From Amaurobius ferox (Eukaryota > Arthropoda > Arachnida > Araneae > Amaurobiidae), in assembly GCA_951213105.1 (NCBI GenBank), contig OX578142.1:124077731-124141730 (forward strand): a DNA stretch of 64,000 nucleotides, written 5' to 3'. How positions within the stretch are numbered: position 1 is the stretch's first letter; each line of letters starts with the position of its first letter. Below the pieces are notes generated by a model. The model was not told the DNA's origin, did no database searches, and was given only the letters and a program-made list of their open reading frames with translations. The position numbers and the translations under genes were made by a program. This document shows, piece after piece, positions 24,391-36,741 of the stretch.

Positions 24391-27300
24391 ACACCATCAC
24401 GAGAGAACGGCTGAACCGAATTTGATGAAATTTTGTGGGTAGCCCAGAAATAGCCCCACTTAAAATTATATCTGTGTTTTGAGTTTCTAGGACCAGTGGT
24501 TCTCGAGATATTAGTAAAAAACGAAATTTTCGTTTGTCTCATCATCACCGAAAAACGGCTGAACCGAATTTAATGAAATTTGGTGAATAGCCTTGAAATA
24601 TCCCCCCATAAATTTTGTCCAAGTTTCGAGTTTCTAAGACCTGGGGTTGTCGAGATATTAATGAAAAACGGAACTTTTTCCTAGGAGTTCTACTCCCTAA
24701 CTCCGTGGTTTATCCAAACGAAAAGCTTGAAAATCGTTTGAAAGTGAATTAAAATTTAATCTCTGAGTTTGATGGGAGATTTTTTGCGTTAATTAGTCAC
24801 TTTCTGAAAAAATGAATTGTTTGAAACATGATTTAAAGGGGAAATCTATCTCCATGGTTCATGGTTTATTTAAAACAAGCTTTTGCGGAACAATGAGAGG
24901 TATAGAGAAATCAAAATCGTTATTTAATTTCGCAGTTTATGTTATAAGACATGACATATTTAACATGTTATAAGATTCTATCTTATATCATGTTACTCAG
25001 AAACGCATTTAAATTAAATCTGTCTGTTAATTTTAATAATTATTTTTTCGATTTGAATAATAAATAAATGGATATAAAAATATAGTTTAGAAAAGAACGA
25101 TTTGATTTTTCTTATAGCATTTTTGACTGGATAATATCAATTACGGTCTTCAGGTTTAAAAATTATTATTATTTATATTTTCGGGGATTATTGATTCAAG
25201 GATTATTGATATTTTCAAGTTATTATGCAATTATTTTATTATGACAAAAATTGTTTAAACTCATATATTGTATGTTGTACGAATCTTCTACAAATACACG
25301 TGTATATCTTTTAATCTACGAGAATATAAGTAGTACAGGTACATTGACATATGTTTTGATATATATTGGCATATATTGGAATCAATTACGACCTTCTGGT
25401 ATAAAGAGTACGGATATTATTGATGTTTTCAATTTATTACGTCATCTCTTTTATTTTGGCAAATATTTTTGAGACGCATATTGTAATACGGGTAATCTTC
25501 TACTAACACATTGGCATATTTTCTGATCTGCGACAATATAATTAGTACGGGGTTGCATATATTCATTCAATTCCTATTTTTTCTTCTGTAAATTTGCTTA
25601 CAAAAGGGGGCAGGATGTTTTATTCTTCAGATCTGATCGTGAAGATAATTTTGCATAGTGAGAACATATATTCTTAAACTTCTCTTTAGGAGCAATAAAT
25701 TTAATATTTTAACAGAATTTGCACATGATTGCGAACTATAAGTTTCTTTAAATTATACATTCCGTACGAATAACGGGTGTGCTGTTAGTGGTTAATAAAT
25801 TTTAACATTTTAGGAGGATATATCATGTTGCTCGGCATCGCAATTAAATTAAATGTGTTTGTTAATGTTTTTATTATTTTTTTTCGATTTAAGTAATAAA
25901 TAAATGGATAAATGGATATAAAAGTATATCTTATGAATGGACGGTTTGATTTTTCTTTTAATTATATTAATTGCTGACTGCGTACATCAATTTCATTTAT
26001 TTTGGCAAAGAGTTTTCAAGCTTATATCGTATTTAGCTACTAAACTCATATATTGTGTTTAGCCAATAAATTCATATAGCCGATTGTTGAAACAGAAAAA
26101 GAGTAGAGCGGGTATATCTTCTAATACAATTGTAGGGTTTTCATTTAGTATATTGAAACGGGATAAGAGTGTTTCATTCAGATCTGCAAATTCAAAGCTA
26201 CGAATTTGGAGGGATATCGCTAATTTGACAACTTTTCTTAAACTTTGCCAAATTGACGGAAATGTCTCCAAATTGATATAAACGACACACAAACAGCTGC
26301 CATAAACCTTCGGGTTGGTCGTGTGGCTTGGGTCTTCTATATATCAATGAAATTTTTTTTTGTTTTGTTAGAAGAGAGTACTGAAATGATGTTTGGTTAG
26401 CATTTATCTGTCAGACCAACCATCCTACTTAGTAATACATTTAGCGAATTTTTAAAATGTCACCAAATTGATAAAAATGTTTTCAAATCTATAAAAATAT
26501 CTTGAAATTGATAAAATTGCGCTACAAAAATGATATTAATTGTTTTTTGTTAGGGAATAGTATTGTGATGATATTTCGTCAATTTGTCGCAAAGTGGAAC
26601 TGTCAGTTCTACAGTCCCACTTGGCGATAAATTTGGCGATTTTTTAAAATGTCGCTAATTTGACGAAACTGTCGCCAAATGTTCCATAGAAATATAACTA
26701 TTTAGACGATATTTTTTCTACCAATTTATTTGAAGCAAATGATATCATGTCGCTTAGCAACGGATTTAAATCCAATGTGTTTATGCGGCAGACGATTTTT
26801 ATTAAATCCTTTCCGATTTGAATAATGAAGATATGTATATAAAATAAATTTCATTGCCATTTCATTTTGGACTGGATAATATCAATTATACTCTTCAGGT
26901 TTAAACATTATTATTATTGATATTTTCCGGAATTATTGATTCAGTGATTATTGATATTTTTAAGTTATTACGCCATTGTTTTATTGCGGCAAAAATTGCT
27001 GACACACGCATATTGTACGTTGTACGAGTAATCTTCTAGGAATGCACGGGTATATCTTCTAACCTACGAGAATATAAGTAGTACAGGTATATTGGCATAT
27101 ATTTTGACATATATTGGCATATATATTGGAATCAAGTACGGGGATTAATTATATATTCAATTTATTACGTCGTCTGTTGTATTTTATCAAAAAACATTTG
27201 AGACTCATATTGCAAAACGGGTAATATTCTACTAATAATCGGACATTATAAGTAGTACGTGTATATCTTCCCATATAATTTTAGCACTTTAATTTTGACA

Positions 27301-27724
27301 TATATTGGAATAAATGACTGTCTTCAGATTTAAAGATTACGGGTTTATTGGTATTTTCAATTTATACATGTAATCTACTAATACAGGTTATATTTTCTAA
27401 TATTCGCGTATATAATTAGTACGGGTCCCATACAATTTTAACGCTTTTATTTTTCATATATTGATTCAATTCCATATTTTTTTTTTATATTTGCTTACAT
27501 AAGGGGTCCAAGATGTTTTATTCTTCAGATATGTCCATGAAGATAATTTTATATAGCGAGAACAGAGATTCTTAAACTTCTTTTTAGGAGCATTATATTA
27601 AATATTTTAACAGAATATTTTGATTAAACATGTCATTTAGTATACTATAAGAATTTGGGCATGATTATGAATTTCAAGTTTCTTTATATTATATACTCCG
27701 TACGAAGAACGGGTATGCTGCTAG
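24331..27724 (+). mobile_element. Composite Helitron 2, nested in composite 1
   Basis: The 5' end TCTATATAAATAAAAATG is at 24,331 after A, and the 3' end CTAG is at 27,721-27,724 before T. The length is 3,394 bp. The internal mutated terminus TTAG is at 25,785-25,788. The sequences either side of the insertion rejoin into one continuous Helitron, with no target duplication, as expected for insertion between A and T. Confidence 0.87.
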
Positions 27725-28220
27725 TCGTCTACTAATAATCGGACATTATAAGTAGTACGTGTATATCTTCCCATATAATTTTAGCACTTTAATTTTGACA
27801 TATATTGGAATAAATGACTGTCTTCAGATTTAAAGGTTACGGGTTTATTGGTATTTTCAATTTATACATGTAATCTACAAATACAGGTTATATTTTCTAA
27901 TATTCGCGTATATAATGAGTACGGGTCCCATACAATTTTAACGCTTTTATTTTGCATATATTGATTCAATTCCTTTTTTTTTATATTTGCTTACATAAGG
28001 GGTCCAAGATGTTTTATTCTTCAGATATGTCCATGAAGATAATTTTATATAGCGAGAACAGAGATTCTTAAACTTCTTTTTAGGAGCATTATATTAAATA
28101 TTTTAACAGAATATTTTGATTAAACATGTCATTTAGTATACTATAAGAATTTGGGCATGATTATGAATTTCAAGTTTCTTTATATTATATACTCCGTACG
28201 AAGAACGGGTATGCTGCTAG

Positions 28221-28242
28221 TCTATATATATAAAAATGAAAA

Positions 28243-28280
<38 letters not shown>

Positions 28281-31200
28281 CCATCATCACGGGAGAACGG
28301 CTGAACTGAATTTGATGAAATATTGTGTGTAGCCTAGAAATAGCCCCACTTAAAATTATATCCGTGTTTTGAGTTTTTACGACCAGTGGTTCTCGAGATA
28401 TTAGTAAAAAACAAATTTTCGTTTGTCTAATCATTCCGGAAAAACGGCTGAACCAAATTTAATGAAATTTGGTGAATAGCCTTGAAATAGCCTCCCACAA
28501 ATTTTGTCCAAGTTTCAAGTTTCTAAGACCAGGGGTTGTCGAGATATTAATGAAAAACGGAACTTTTTCCTAGGAGTTCTACTCTCTAACTCCGTGGTTT
28601 ATCCAAACGGAAAGCTTGAAAATCGTTTGAAAGTGAATTAAAATTTAATCTCTGAGTTTGATGGGAGATTTTTTGCGCTAATTAGTCACATTCTAAAAAC
28701 AAGAATTGTTTGAAACATGATTTAAAGGGGAAATCTATCTCCATGTTTTATTTAAAACAAGATTTTACGGAACAATGAGAAGTATAAAGAAATCAAAATG
28801 GTTATTTAATTTCGCAGTTTATGATATAAGACATGACATATTTAACATGATATAAGATTCTATCTTATAGCATGTTACTCAGAAACGCAATTAAATTAAA
28901 TCTGTCTGTTAATTTTAATAATTATTTTTTCGATTTGAGTAATAAATAAATGGATATAAAAATATATTTTAGAAAAGCACGATTTGATTTTTCTTATAGC
29001 ATTTTTGACTGGATAATATCAATTACGGTCTTCAGGTTTAAAAATTATTATTATTTATATTTTCGGGGATTATTGATTCAAGGATTATTGATATTTTCAA
29101 GTTATTATGCGATTATTTTATTATGACAAAAATTGTTTAAACTCATATATTGTATGTTGTACGAATCTTCTACAAATACACGTGTATATCCTTTAATCTA
29201 CGCGAATATAAGAAGTACAGGTATACTGACATATGTTGTGATATATATTGGCATATATTGGAATCAATTACGACCTTCTGGTATAAAGAGTACGGATATT
29301 TTTGATATTTTCAATTTATTACGTCATCTCTTTTATTTTGGCAAATATTTTTGAGACTTATATTGTAATACGGGTAATCTTCTACTAACATATTGGCATA
29401 TTTTCTAATCTACGACAATGTAATTAGTACGGGGTTGCATATATTGATTCAATTCCTTTTTTTTCTTCTGCAAATTTGTTTACAAAAGGGGCCAGGATGT
29501 TTTATTCTTCAGATCTGCCCGTGAAGATAATATTGTATAGTGAGAGCATATATTCTTAAACTTCTCTTTAGGAGCAATAAATTTAATATTTGACCAGAAT
29601 TTGCACATGATTGCGAACTATAAGTTTCTTTATATTATATACTCCGTACGAAGAACGGGTGTGCTGTTAGTGGTTAATAAATTTTAACATTTTATGAGGA
29701 CATATCATGTTGTTTGGCATCGCAATTAAATTAAATGTGTTTGTTAATGTTTTTATTATTTTTTTTCGATTTTAATAATAAATAAATGGATAAATGGATA
29801 TAAAAGTATATCTTATGTATGAACGGTTTGATTTTTCTTTTAATTATATTAATTGCTGACTGCGTACATCAATTTCATTTATTTTGGCAAAGAGTTTTCA
29901 AGCTTATATCGTATTTAGCTACTAAACTCATATATTGTGTTTAGCCAATAAATTCATTTAGCCGATTGTTGAAACAGAAAAAGAGTAGAGCGGGTATATC
30001 TTCTAATACAATTGTTATGTTTTCATTTAGTATATTGAAACGGGATAAGGATGTTTCATTCAGACCTGCAAATTCAGAGCTACGAATTTGGCGGGATATC
30101 GCTAATTTGACAACTTTTCTTAAATTTTGCCAATTTGACGGAAATGTCACCAAATTGATAAAAATGACGTAAATCAATGAAATTTATTTTGTTTTGTTAG
30201 AAGAGAGTACTGAAATGATGTTTGGTTAGCATTTATCTGTCAGACCAACCATCCTACTTAGTAATACATTTAGCGAATTTTTAAAAGGTCACTAAATTGA
30301 TAAAACTATTTTCAAATCTATAAAAATATCTTGAAATTGATAAAATTGAGCTAAATAAATGAAATTAATTGTGGTTTGTTAGGGGATAGTATTTTGATGA
30401 TATTTCGTCAATTTGTCGCCAAGTGGGACTGTCAGTTCTACAGTCCCACTTGGCGATAAATTTGGCGATTTTTTAAAATGTCGCTAATTTGACGAAAATG
30501 TCGCTAAATGTTCCATAGAAATATAATTATTTAGACGATATTTTTTCTACCAATTTATTTGAAGCAAATGATATGTCGCTTAGCAACGGATTTAAATCCA
30601 ATGTGTTTATGCGGCAGACGATTTTTATTAAATCCTTTCCGATTTGAATAATGAAGATATGTATATAAAATAAATTTCATTGCCATTTCATTTTGGACTG
30701 GATAATATCAATTACACTCTTCAGTTTTAAACATTATTATTATTGATATTTTCCGGAATTATTGATTCAGTGATTATTGATATTTTTAAGTTATTACGCC
30801 ATTGTTTTATTGCGGCAAAAATTGCTGACACTCGCATATTGTTTGTTGTACGAGTAATCTTCTAGGAATGCACGGGTATATCTTCTAACCTACGAGAATA
30901 TAAGTAGTACATGTATATTGGCATATATTTTGACATATATTGGCATATATATTGGAATCAAGTACAGCCTTCTGGTATGAAGATTAAGGGGATTAATGAT
31001 ATTTTCAATTTATTAAGTCGTCCGTTGTATTTTGCCAAAAACATTTGAGACTCATATTGCTATACGGGTAATCTTCTACTAATAATCGAATATTATAAGT
31101 AGTACGTTTATATCTTCCCATATAATTTTAGCACTTTCATTTTGACATATATTGGAATAAATGACTGTCTTCAGATTAAAAGATTACGGGTTTATTGGTA

Positions 31201-31568
31201 TTTTCAATTTATACATGTAATCTACTAATACAGGTTATATTTTCTAATACGCGTATATAATTTTTACGGGTCCCATACAATTTTAACGCTTTTATGTTGC
31301 ATATATTGTTTCAATTCCATATTTTTTTTTTATATTTGCTTACATAAGGATCCAGGATGTTTTATTCTTCAGATATGTCCATAAAGATAATTTTATATAG
31401 CGAATACAGAGATTCTTTAACTTCTTTTTAGGAACATTATGTTAAATATTTTAACAGAATATTTTGATTAAAAATGTCATTTAGTATACTATAACTATTT
31501 GCGGATGATGGTGAATTTCAAGTTTCTTTATATTATATACTCCGTACGAAGAACGGGTATGCTGCTAG
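28221..31568 (+). mobile_element. Composite Helitron 3, head-to-tail with composite 1
   Basis: It begins TCTATATATATAAAAATG at 28,221, immediately after the CTAG of composite 1, with no intervening base. It ends CTAG at 31,565-31,568, followed by T. The internal TTAG terminus is at 29,667-29,670. The length is 3,348 bp. It lacks the ~57-bp segment near AAACAGCTGCCATAAACC that composites 1 and 2 carry. Confidence 0.87.
30417..30455 (+). other. Perfect 16-bp hairpin inside Helitron
   Basis: The arm CGCCAAGTGGGACTGT and its exact reverse complement are separated by the 7-nt loop CAGTTCT. Imperfect versions occur at equivalent places in the other copies (for example near 3,000, 23,690, 26,600 and 60,010). 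Confidence 0.9.
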
Positions 31569-32465
31569 TACCAAATATTATTGAAGAACGAAAAACTGAA
31601 AGTTTTTTGTTCAAATTCATTTAATTTTTGAAATTGTTGAAATGTATGCGTTAAACTAATATCTATATAAAAAACGAATTTTGTTATTTTAACATTTCTT
31701 TAACACCATTTTAAAAAACACATTTAACACATTAACACCATTTAAAAAAAATATACATTTTATTAATTTCAGCTGTAAAAGTTCCAATTTGAAAGTCGAA
31801 AAACCATAGCAAAGATAAAATTAATTAAATGTGATTTTTATTCACAGGAAAAAGTTAATGTGCATTTAATTAAACATTTTTTCTATTATGGCAGAAGATA
31901 ATAATCAATGAAAATGATTTCAGCCAAAGGGGACTCACCAGATTCAACCTATACTTATATAATTTAAAAAAATATTTTAGAATTCTTATTATTTTTAGAC
32001 ACTTAGATTATATTGCTCCTTACCAATTTATTTATATTGTTACTACACTATACCTTTCACATCACTATACTATTGATATATATTGATTGCCTCATTTTAC
32101 TTTCTTGCTTGGAATTCCATATACCTGTTAATAATATTAAAAAACAATTTATTTCAAAATACTACTGTTAAACACAATTGCATTACGAGCTATTCTATCT
32201 ATAAATATGTTAATCTCTATAATACCTATTGTACTGATATCGATATTTTTAATTTGACTTTTGCCAATTTTAAAAAGCCTGTTTTAATGCGCTTGATATG
32301 TATACTACTTAGTATTCTTGTATTGTCTGCTCTGTTCTTTTACTTTCCCTGCATTACATGATAATGTATAGGAAAAGTATTAGAATCACACAGAAAATCG
32401 CAACTCGGGTTTTCGACGGATATACACGTTTTGGGACCTCTAAAATACAAAAAACTTATCTTTGG
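31569..32465. other. No gene recognised
   Basis: About 0.9 kb of AT-rich sequence. The ORF at 32,083-32,361 is low-complexity and unrecognised. Confidence 0.5.
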
Positions 32466-32480
32466 CGTGACGTCTGTGTG

Positions 32481-32767
32481 TTGTTGTTGTTGTACCCAGA
32501 CCGTCCGACCTACCAGAAAGGTGTAAGGTAACTGTTTGGACGGCCGGGAAGTGCCACCCAATTTAGACCGGAACCCAGTGGGGGAGGCATCCACAGGGAC
32601 CGTACCCTCCTTCCCCTACCACCAACCTCTCGGAAGAACTTACGGAACCACATGTTTAACGTGATCGTACTCCGCGTGAACTCGGCGGCAGTTTTGGCAG
32701 TGGCTGGAATCGAACCCGGGCCTACCGATTGCAACTCCAGCGCGCTAACCAATGGGCTACCGCGCCC
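32481..32767 (-). mobile_element. tRNA-derived SINE, intact head and target duplications
   Basis: The minus-strand head starts GGGCGCGGTAGCCCATTGG, with an A-box-like TAGCCCATTGG and a perfect box B GGTTCGATTCC (near 32,707-32,717). The body includes CCACTGGGTTCCGGTCTAAA, and the tail is (CAA)n at 32,481-32,492. Flanking 15-bp direct repeats CGTGACGTCTGTGTG lie at 32,466-32,480 and 32,768-32,782. Of the SINEs here, this has the best preserved polymerase III promoter. Confidence 0.92.
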
Positions 32768-33271
32768 CGTGACGTCTGTGTGTGTGTTTGTCTGTCTATC
32801 TGTGCAATATATGTGTGGCGTCGGTTTTGTGAAACCACAGACAAGATACAAATTGGAATTTTAAACACATTTATTAAATCAGAAAATAACAGGCCAGTGA
32901 TCAAAGTAGTGGTATAGTAAGTGCATTTCAAGACAAAATAGCAATAACGCAGAGTCGCTCTCGGTAGGATGACAATTAAGAATACCCCAGGAGGAAAAGA
33001 ACAGACAGAGAACCCATATGCAATTTTTGACATATAATAAACATAAATATCCTTCATAATATATTTAAATTCCATATGACATTTTAGTGTAACAATTTCA
33101 TTCTTAAGACAGATATCAGTAATATAAATATTCAGATCGGATTGGGGCATTGACACTCCATTTCATTAGATGGAAGAATGAATATAAATAAAAGTTTACC
33201 TCATCTCTTTCGAAATATAAATTAACATTTCTGAACTATGGAAAGGAATACCCGAATGGATTTTCGGATCT

Positions 33272-33544
33272 TTAAACAGCACAGTTCTTGAGTAACGCAA
33301 TAGGGAAATTGGATATATAATACTCTGGTAGAGTCCTGCATCTTGGCTGGTCAGAAGGAATATTTCCACTCACCAGGAATGATGAATAGAGCTTATTGGC
33401 AAACAGGTACTCGAAAAATAACTGAATTTCGTCACACCACTGGAAACAATCGACGACATTCAAGAACTGGTGGAATCCAGACTTCATAAAAGTTATTCCA
33501 CAAAACTCAACGATATCGACAAAAAAGAGGTTAGGCAAAAGCAA
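33272..33544 (-). CDS. Unassigned ORF, possible exon
   Basis: A 90-codon open frame in a locally less AT-rich stretch, with varied codon use and few low-complexity runs, unlike the surrounding spurious ORFs. No ATG begins it (a TTG is the first candidate). A donor-like CTGGTGAGTGG lies within it on the minus strand. The encoded stretch (for example FCGITFMKSGFHQFLNVVD) is not one I recognise. It could be a fragment of a host gene, an old transposon exon or chance. Confidence 0.2.
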   Translation of the reverse strand: MLLPNLFFVDIVEFCGITFMKSGFHQFLNVVDCFQWCDEIQLFFEYLFANKLYSSFLVSGNIPSDQPRCRTLPEYYISNFPIALLKNCAV

Positions 33545-34120
33545 TCGCTATAAATTATCTTCACTTAACTTTATAAGCGTTTTAGAACCGACCCGTGGTG
33601 AACACCTTTTTATTCCACCTGCACAAGATCCATTCTTTCAAAACCAAACTGCTACATTTAAATAAACGAATATCTTGCCCTTGACAGAGCCAAACCGGCC
33701 CCAAGCAAATCTTTTTCACACTAATTACATTCATATTAACTTTTAAATACTAATTTTGTTTCATTCCGAAACTCGCGATCAGACGTGAAAATCAACAAAA
33801 ACACCTACATCGTTCTTACCTCTACACTCTCTCCCTAACCGCCAAATCCTTTTTCAAAACTCCGGTGCGTGACCAAAAAACCGGCAAGTCCCAAAACTAG
33901 CCACTGAGAAGCGAAAATACAAAATTATTTTATTAATATTATTCTGGAACATAAACAAATTCGCAGTTTAAAAGTTCGCTTCCCTCAAACGTTAATGGAG
34001 TGGAAAACATATCGAAAATATATTTATATGGCAAAATTAATACATTCTCTCACACAGAAATAAAGCAATACTTTAATTTAAACACAATTATAGCACAGGG
34101 GTGTGAAAGCCTTATCACAT

Positions 34121-34425
34121 ATGTATCCACTCTGGCTAAAAAATCAAATGGACCAAATTTCATAAAATTTGGTAGGTAATTCGCTTGTGAATGACTATGG
34201 TGCTGATTAGTTTTCGGTACGATTCGGTATAAAAGAACCCGCTTTCTTTGCGAAATGGCCCGCAAAATTCACCTGTATCCACTCTAGCTGAAAATCTAAT
34301 ACATCAAATTTTACAAAATTTAGCAGATAAGTCACTTGTGGGATACCCTGGTGCTGATTAGATTTTGGTACGATTCGGAATAAAATAACTTGCATTTTTT
34401 CGTGAAATGACCCGCAAAAATCATC
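34121..34425 (+). repeat. Tandem duplication, ~152-bp unit, two copies
   Basis: GTATCCACTCTGGCTAAAAA at 34,121 and GTATCCACTCTAGCTGAAAA at 34,274 begin two diverged units. Both continue through CAAATTT...AAAATTT, GGTGCTGATTAG and GGTACGATTCGG, and end near AATGRCCCGCAAAA. The class is unknown. Confidence 0.75.
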
Positions 34426-34429
34426 AAAA

Positions 34430-35803
34430 TCTAAAGTAAAAACCACGTATGCTCAAATATATCAATCAAATGCTTGTTTTATAGGTTTTTAAAGATAAAT
34501 CGAATAAGACCAACCCCATTACACTAGAAGTAGCCCTTCTTGGAATATGTTAGTTTTTTCGCATTTTCATTATGCCACATTTGAAAATAAGTCCAGTGAC
34601 CAAATGAGAACGAAAACTGAATTAAAAGTGCAAATTCAGTGTTATTTCAAATAATTATGGGTGTTATTTTGTGCAATTAAATTCAATATAATGAATTATT
34701 GAAGAAATAAAGAAAACGTGAATATGAGTCTGCAGGGAAAGTCATGTGTTATCCACATCAGATTTTTTATGTTTATGTGGTTACTGTAACTGGATTTCGT
34801 CTGTGGTTGCCACGTTAATTGAATAAATAAATATACAAATCACGGTTGTACGCTCAGAATACAAAGAGGAGTCCGAGTTTCTGGATAACTAATGCTTTTA
34901 CTTAAAAAAACCAGTTAGCGCAACCAGGAACAATATACATCTAAAGGTCACAATAACTGTCGGGTACAATAAAACAGCAATTAAAGGGTCAACTAATTCA
35001 CAAAATAGCAGATCACATTCTCAAATCACTGACGTATATCCCAATTCAATTTGACTCGGATTATGTCAACTCTGTCCAACTAAAAGATGACTTCTTTATA
35101 TACGCTCCCTAGAAATCTCTAGAAAGAGGCCGTATCTTCGAAGATAATGGAAATTTCAAGAACATTAAGAGTACCACCAGGAACTCGCTAAATTGGAGAT
35201 TTTCCACAATTTTGGCCCCAAGATCAAGCAACGCATTCTTTTAAATGAAACAAAGATTGCCTGTAAATATGCGTTTTCCTTGTTGAGAAACTGCATGCCA
35301 AGAAGTATTTTATGCATTTGTAACATTATTCATCAATACCTTAGCTTATATTGCCCATTATCTATTTCTTAGATTATATTACTCACTATTCATTGCTTTC
35401 GCTATATTCCTATTTTTCCATTTCTTTGGTTATTCTAAATACTTATTACTGATATTACCTGCTTCAAATATCCTATATTATTATAACATGCATAACGTTA
35501 TATATACAAAGTTAAATAATGGTTGCATTATGTATTTCTACTCTTCGTTCTAAATTAGTATCTGTCTGTAACGCACAGCACAAAATATTTGGCGACTTTT
35601 GGAAAAAAAAATACTGCCAAATTAAAAAATATTGCCAAATTGACAAAATTGCTGTCAAATTTACGACAATCCAATATCTCGAGAAATTAAGCTGACGAGA
35701 CAGTGACATAAAATTTTTGATTCAAAATGTTTCTATTAACCCTGATGTCAAATACTAAAGAATCAATGAAATATTATTAAAAGAACATTTTATAATTAAT
35801 TTG
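34430..35803. other. No gene recognised
   Basis: AT-rich sequence. A stretch near 35,575-35,670 repeats GCCAAATT/GACAAAATT motifs resembling Helitron internal sequence, too diverged to delimit. Confidence 0.45.
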
Positions 35804-36066
35804 AACTCAGTGGTTACGGCAGGATTATTGCACTCGGTATTCCCGTGTTCGATCCTCAACGCCACCCAAAATTTAGCCCCATGTCTACGCGGTGTATGAG
35901 CATTGAGCACAATAAATTCGTGGATTCAAAAGTCTACCTAAGAGGTGACTGGTTAGGGGACGATGCCACGTGCCCTATGGTTGCCAGCCCCACTGGAATC
36001 CGGTTTAAACTGGATGGCTAAAAAGTGTAATGTGATCCGCCTCCAATGGTGCACTGGGGCAACATA
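35804..36066 (+). mobile_element. Diverged tRNA-derived SINE
   Basis: The plus-strand head CTCAGTGGTTACGGCAGG has an A-box-like start and a B-box GTGTTCGATCCTC near 35,849. The body contains CCACTGGAATCCGGTTTAAA (from 35,990), homologous to the core domain of the other SINEs here. The remaining body differs, so it is a related but separate family or an old member. Confidence 0.7.
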
Positions 36067-36430
36067 ATTCACAGCAAAATTTTTCCCTTCTTGTCCATTT
36101 TAGAGGCAAATGATTGAATAATCGCATGCTTGTCTTTTGAAAAAATTATTATTTTCTACACTTTACAGCTGCGCTTCAGTTTAGGAGCCGGTTGATTTAG
36201 CCTAGTATATAAACGTACAATTGCGGAATATCCAATCTGAGAAAAAACAAAGAAATGTTATATTTTTAAAATTTGAATTTTCTGTTTAGGTATCAAAAAC
36301 TTCGCGAGTAATATATAATATTAATCCAATGGGCGATATGCATGCCAAACAAGAAATAATTAATTGTTTGTTACTTTTGCACGACTTCTCCTAACTAAAA
36401 TAAATTCAATGTAACGTGCATTTGCACTTA

Positions 36431-36721
36431 TCAGTAGCAATCCACACTTATCCGCGATTTCACTAATAGCGGTCCAAAAATATTAAATGAACAATTCCAA
36501 AAATGGACAGACAATTCATTAATTTTTAAATTGCGAAATTGCAGTGCAGGAAATCGTTCACTATTGTTGATGCAATAACATTCATCAACGCTGTAATACA
36601 TGAATTAAAACAAGAAACTGAAGATGCCAATTGGGAAAATCTATGGCGTGAATTTGTAAATAATTTAAAAGGTTTTTCGGATATCAATAGAGAGAAATCA
36701 GGAAAATATCTCACACAATAA
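36431..36721 (+). pseudogene. Tigger/pogo-like transposon fragment
   Basis: The end-like sequence CAATCCACACTTATCCGCGA lies at about 36,438. An ORF at 36,539-36,721 contains FTIVDAITFINAVIHELKQE and FVNNLKGFSDI, which resemble the C-terminal region of Tigger-type DDE transposases as I know the family. The catalytic DDE core is absent. It is probably an internally deleted remnant that kept one end and the C-terminal coding part. Confidence 0.55.
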
Positions 36722-36741
36722 TAAAACACCACAGAGTAAAA

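Larger units (their letters stand above)
21071..28220 (+). mobile_element. Composite Helitron 1, interrupted by composite Helitron 2
   Basis: The 5' end TC is at 21,071 after A. The element runs to 24,330, where a second Helitron interrupts it, and resumes at 27,725 (TCGTCTACTAATAATCGG, where an uninterrupted copy at 31,070 has TCTTCTACTAATAATCG). It ends with CTAG at 28,217-28,220. Removing the nested element and the SINE leaves about 3.36 kb, close to composite 3 (3.35 kb). Its internal degenerate 3' terminus reads TTAG at 22,927-22,930. No Rep/helicase coding sequence is present. Confidence 0.85.

Noticed and set aside
27233..28220. A 0.5-kb tandem duplication of the Helitron 3' end
   Set aside because: It is better explained by nested insertion of composite 2 into composite 1.
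32690..32767. A functional tRNA gene
   Set aside because: A and B boxes are present, but the sequence forms a SINE head continuous with a body and (CAA)n tail inside a 15-bp duplication. A full cloverleaf is not evident.
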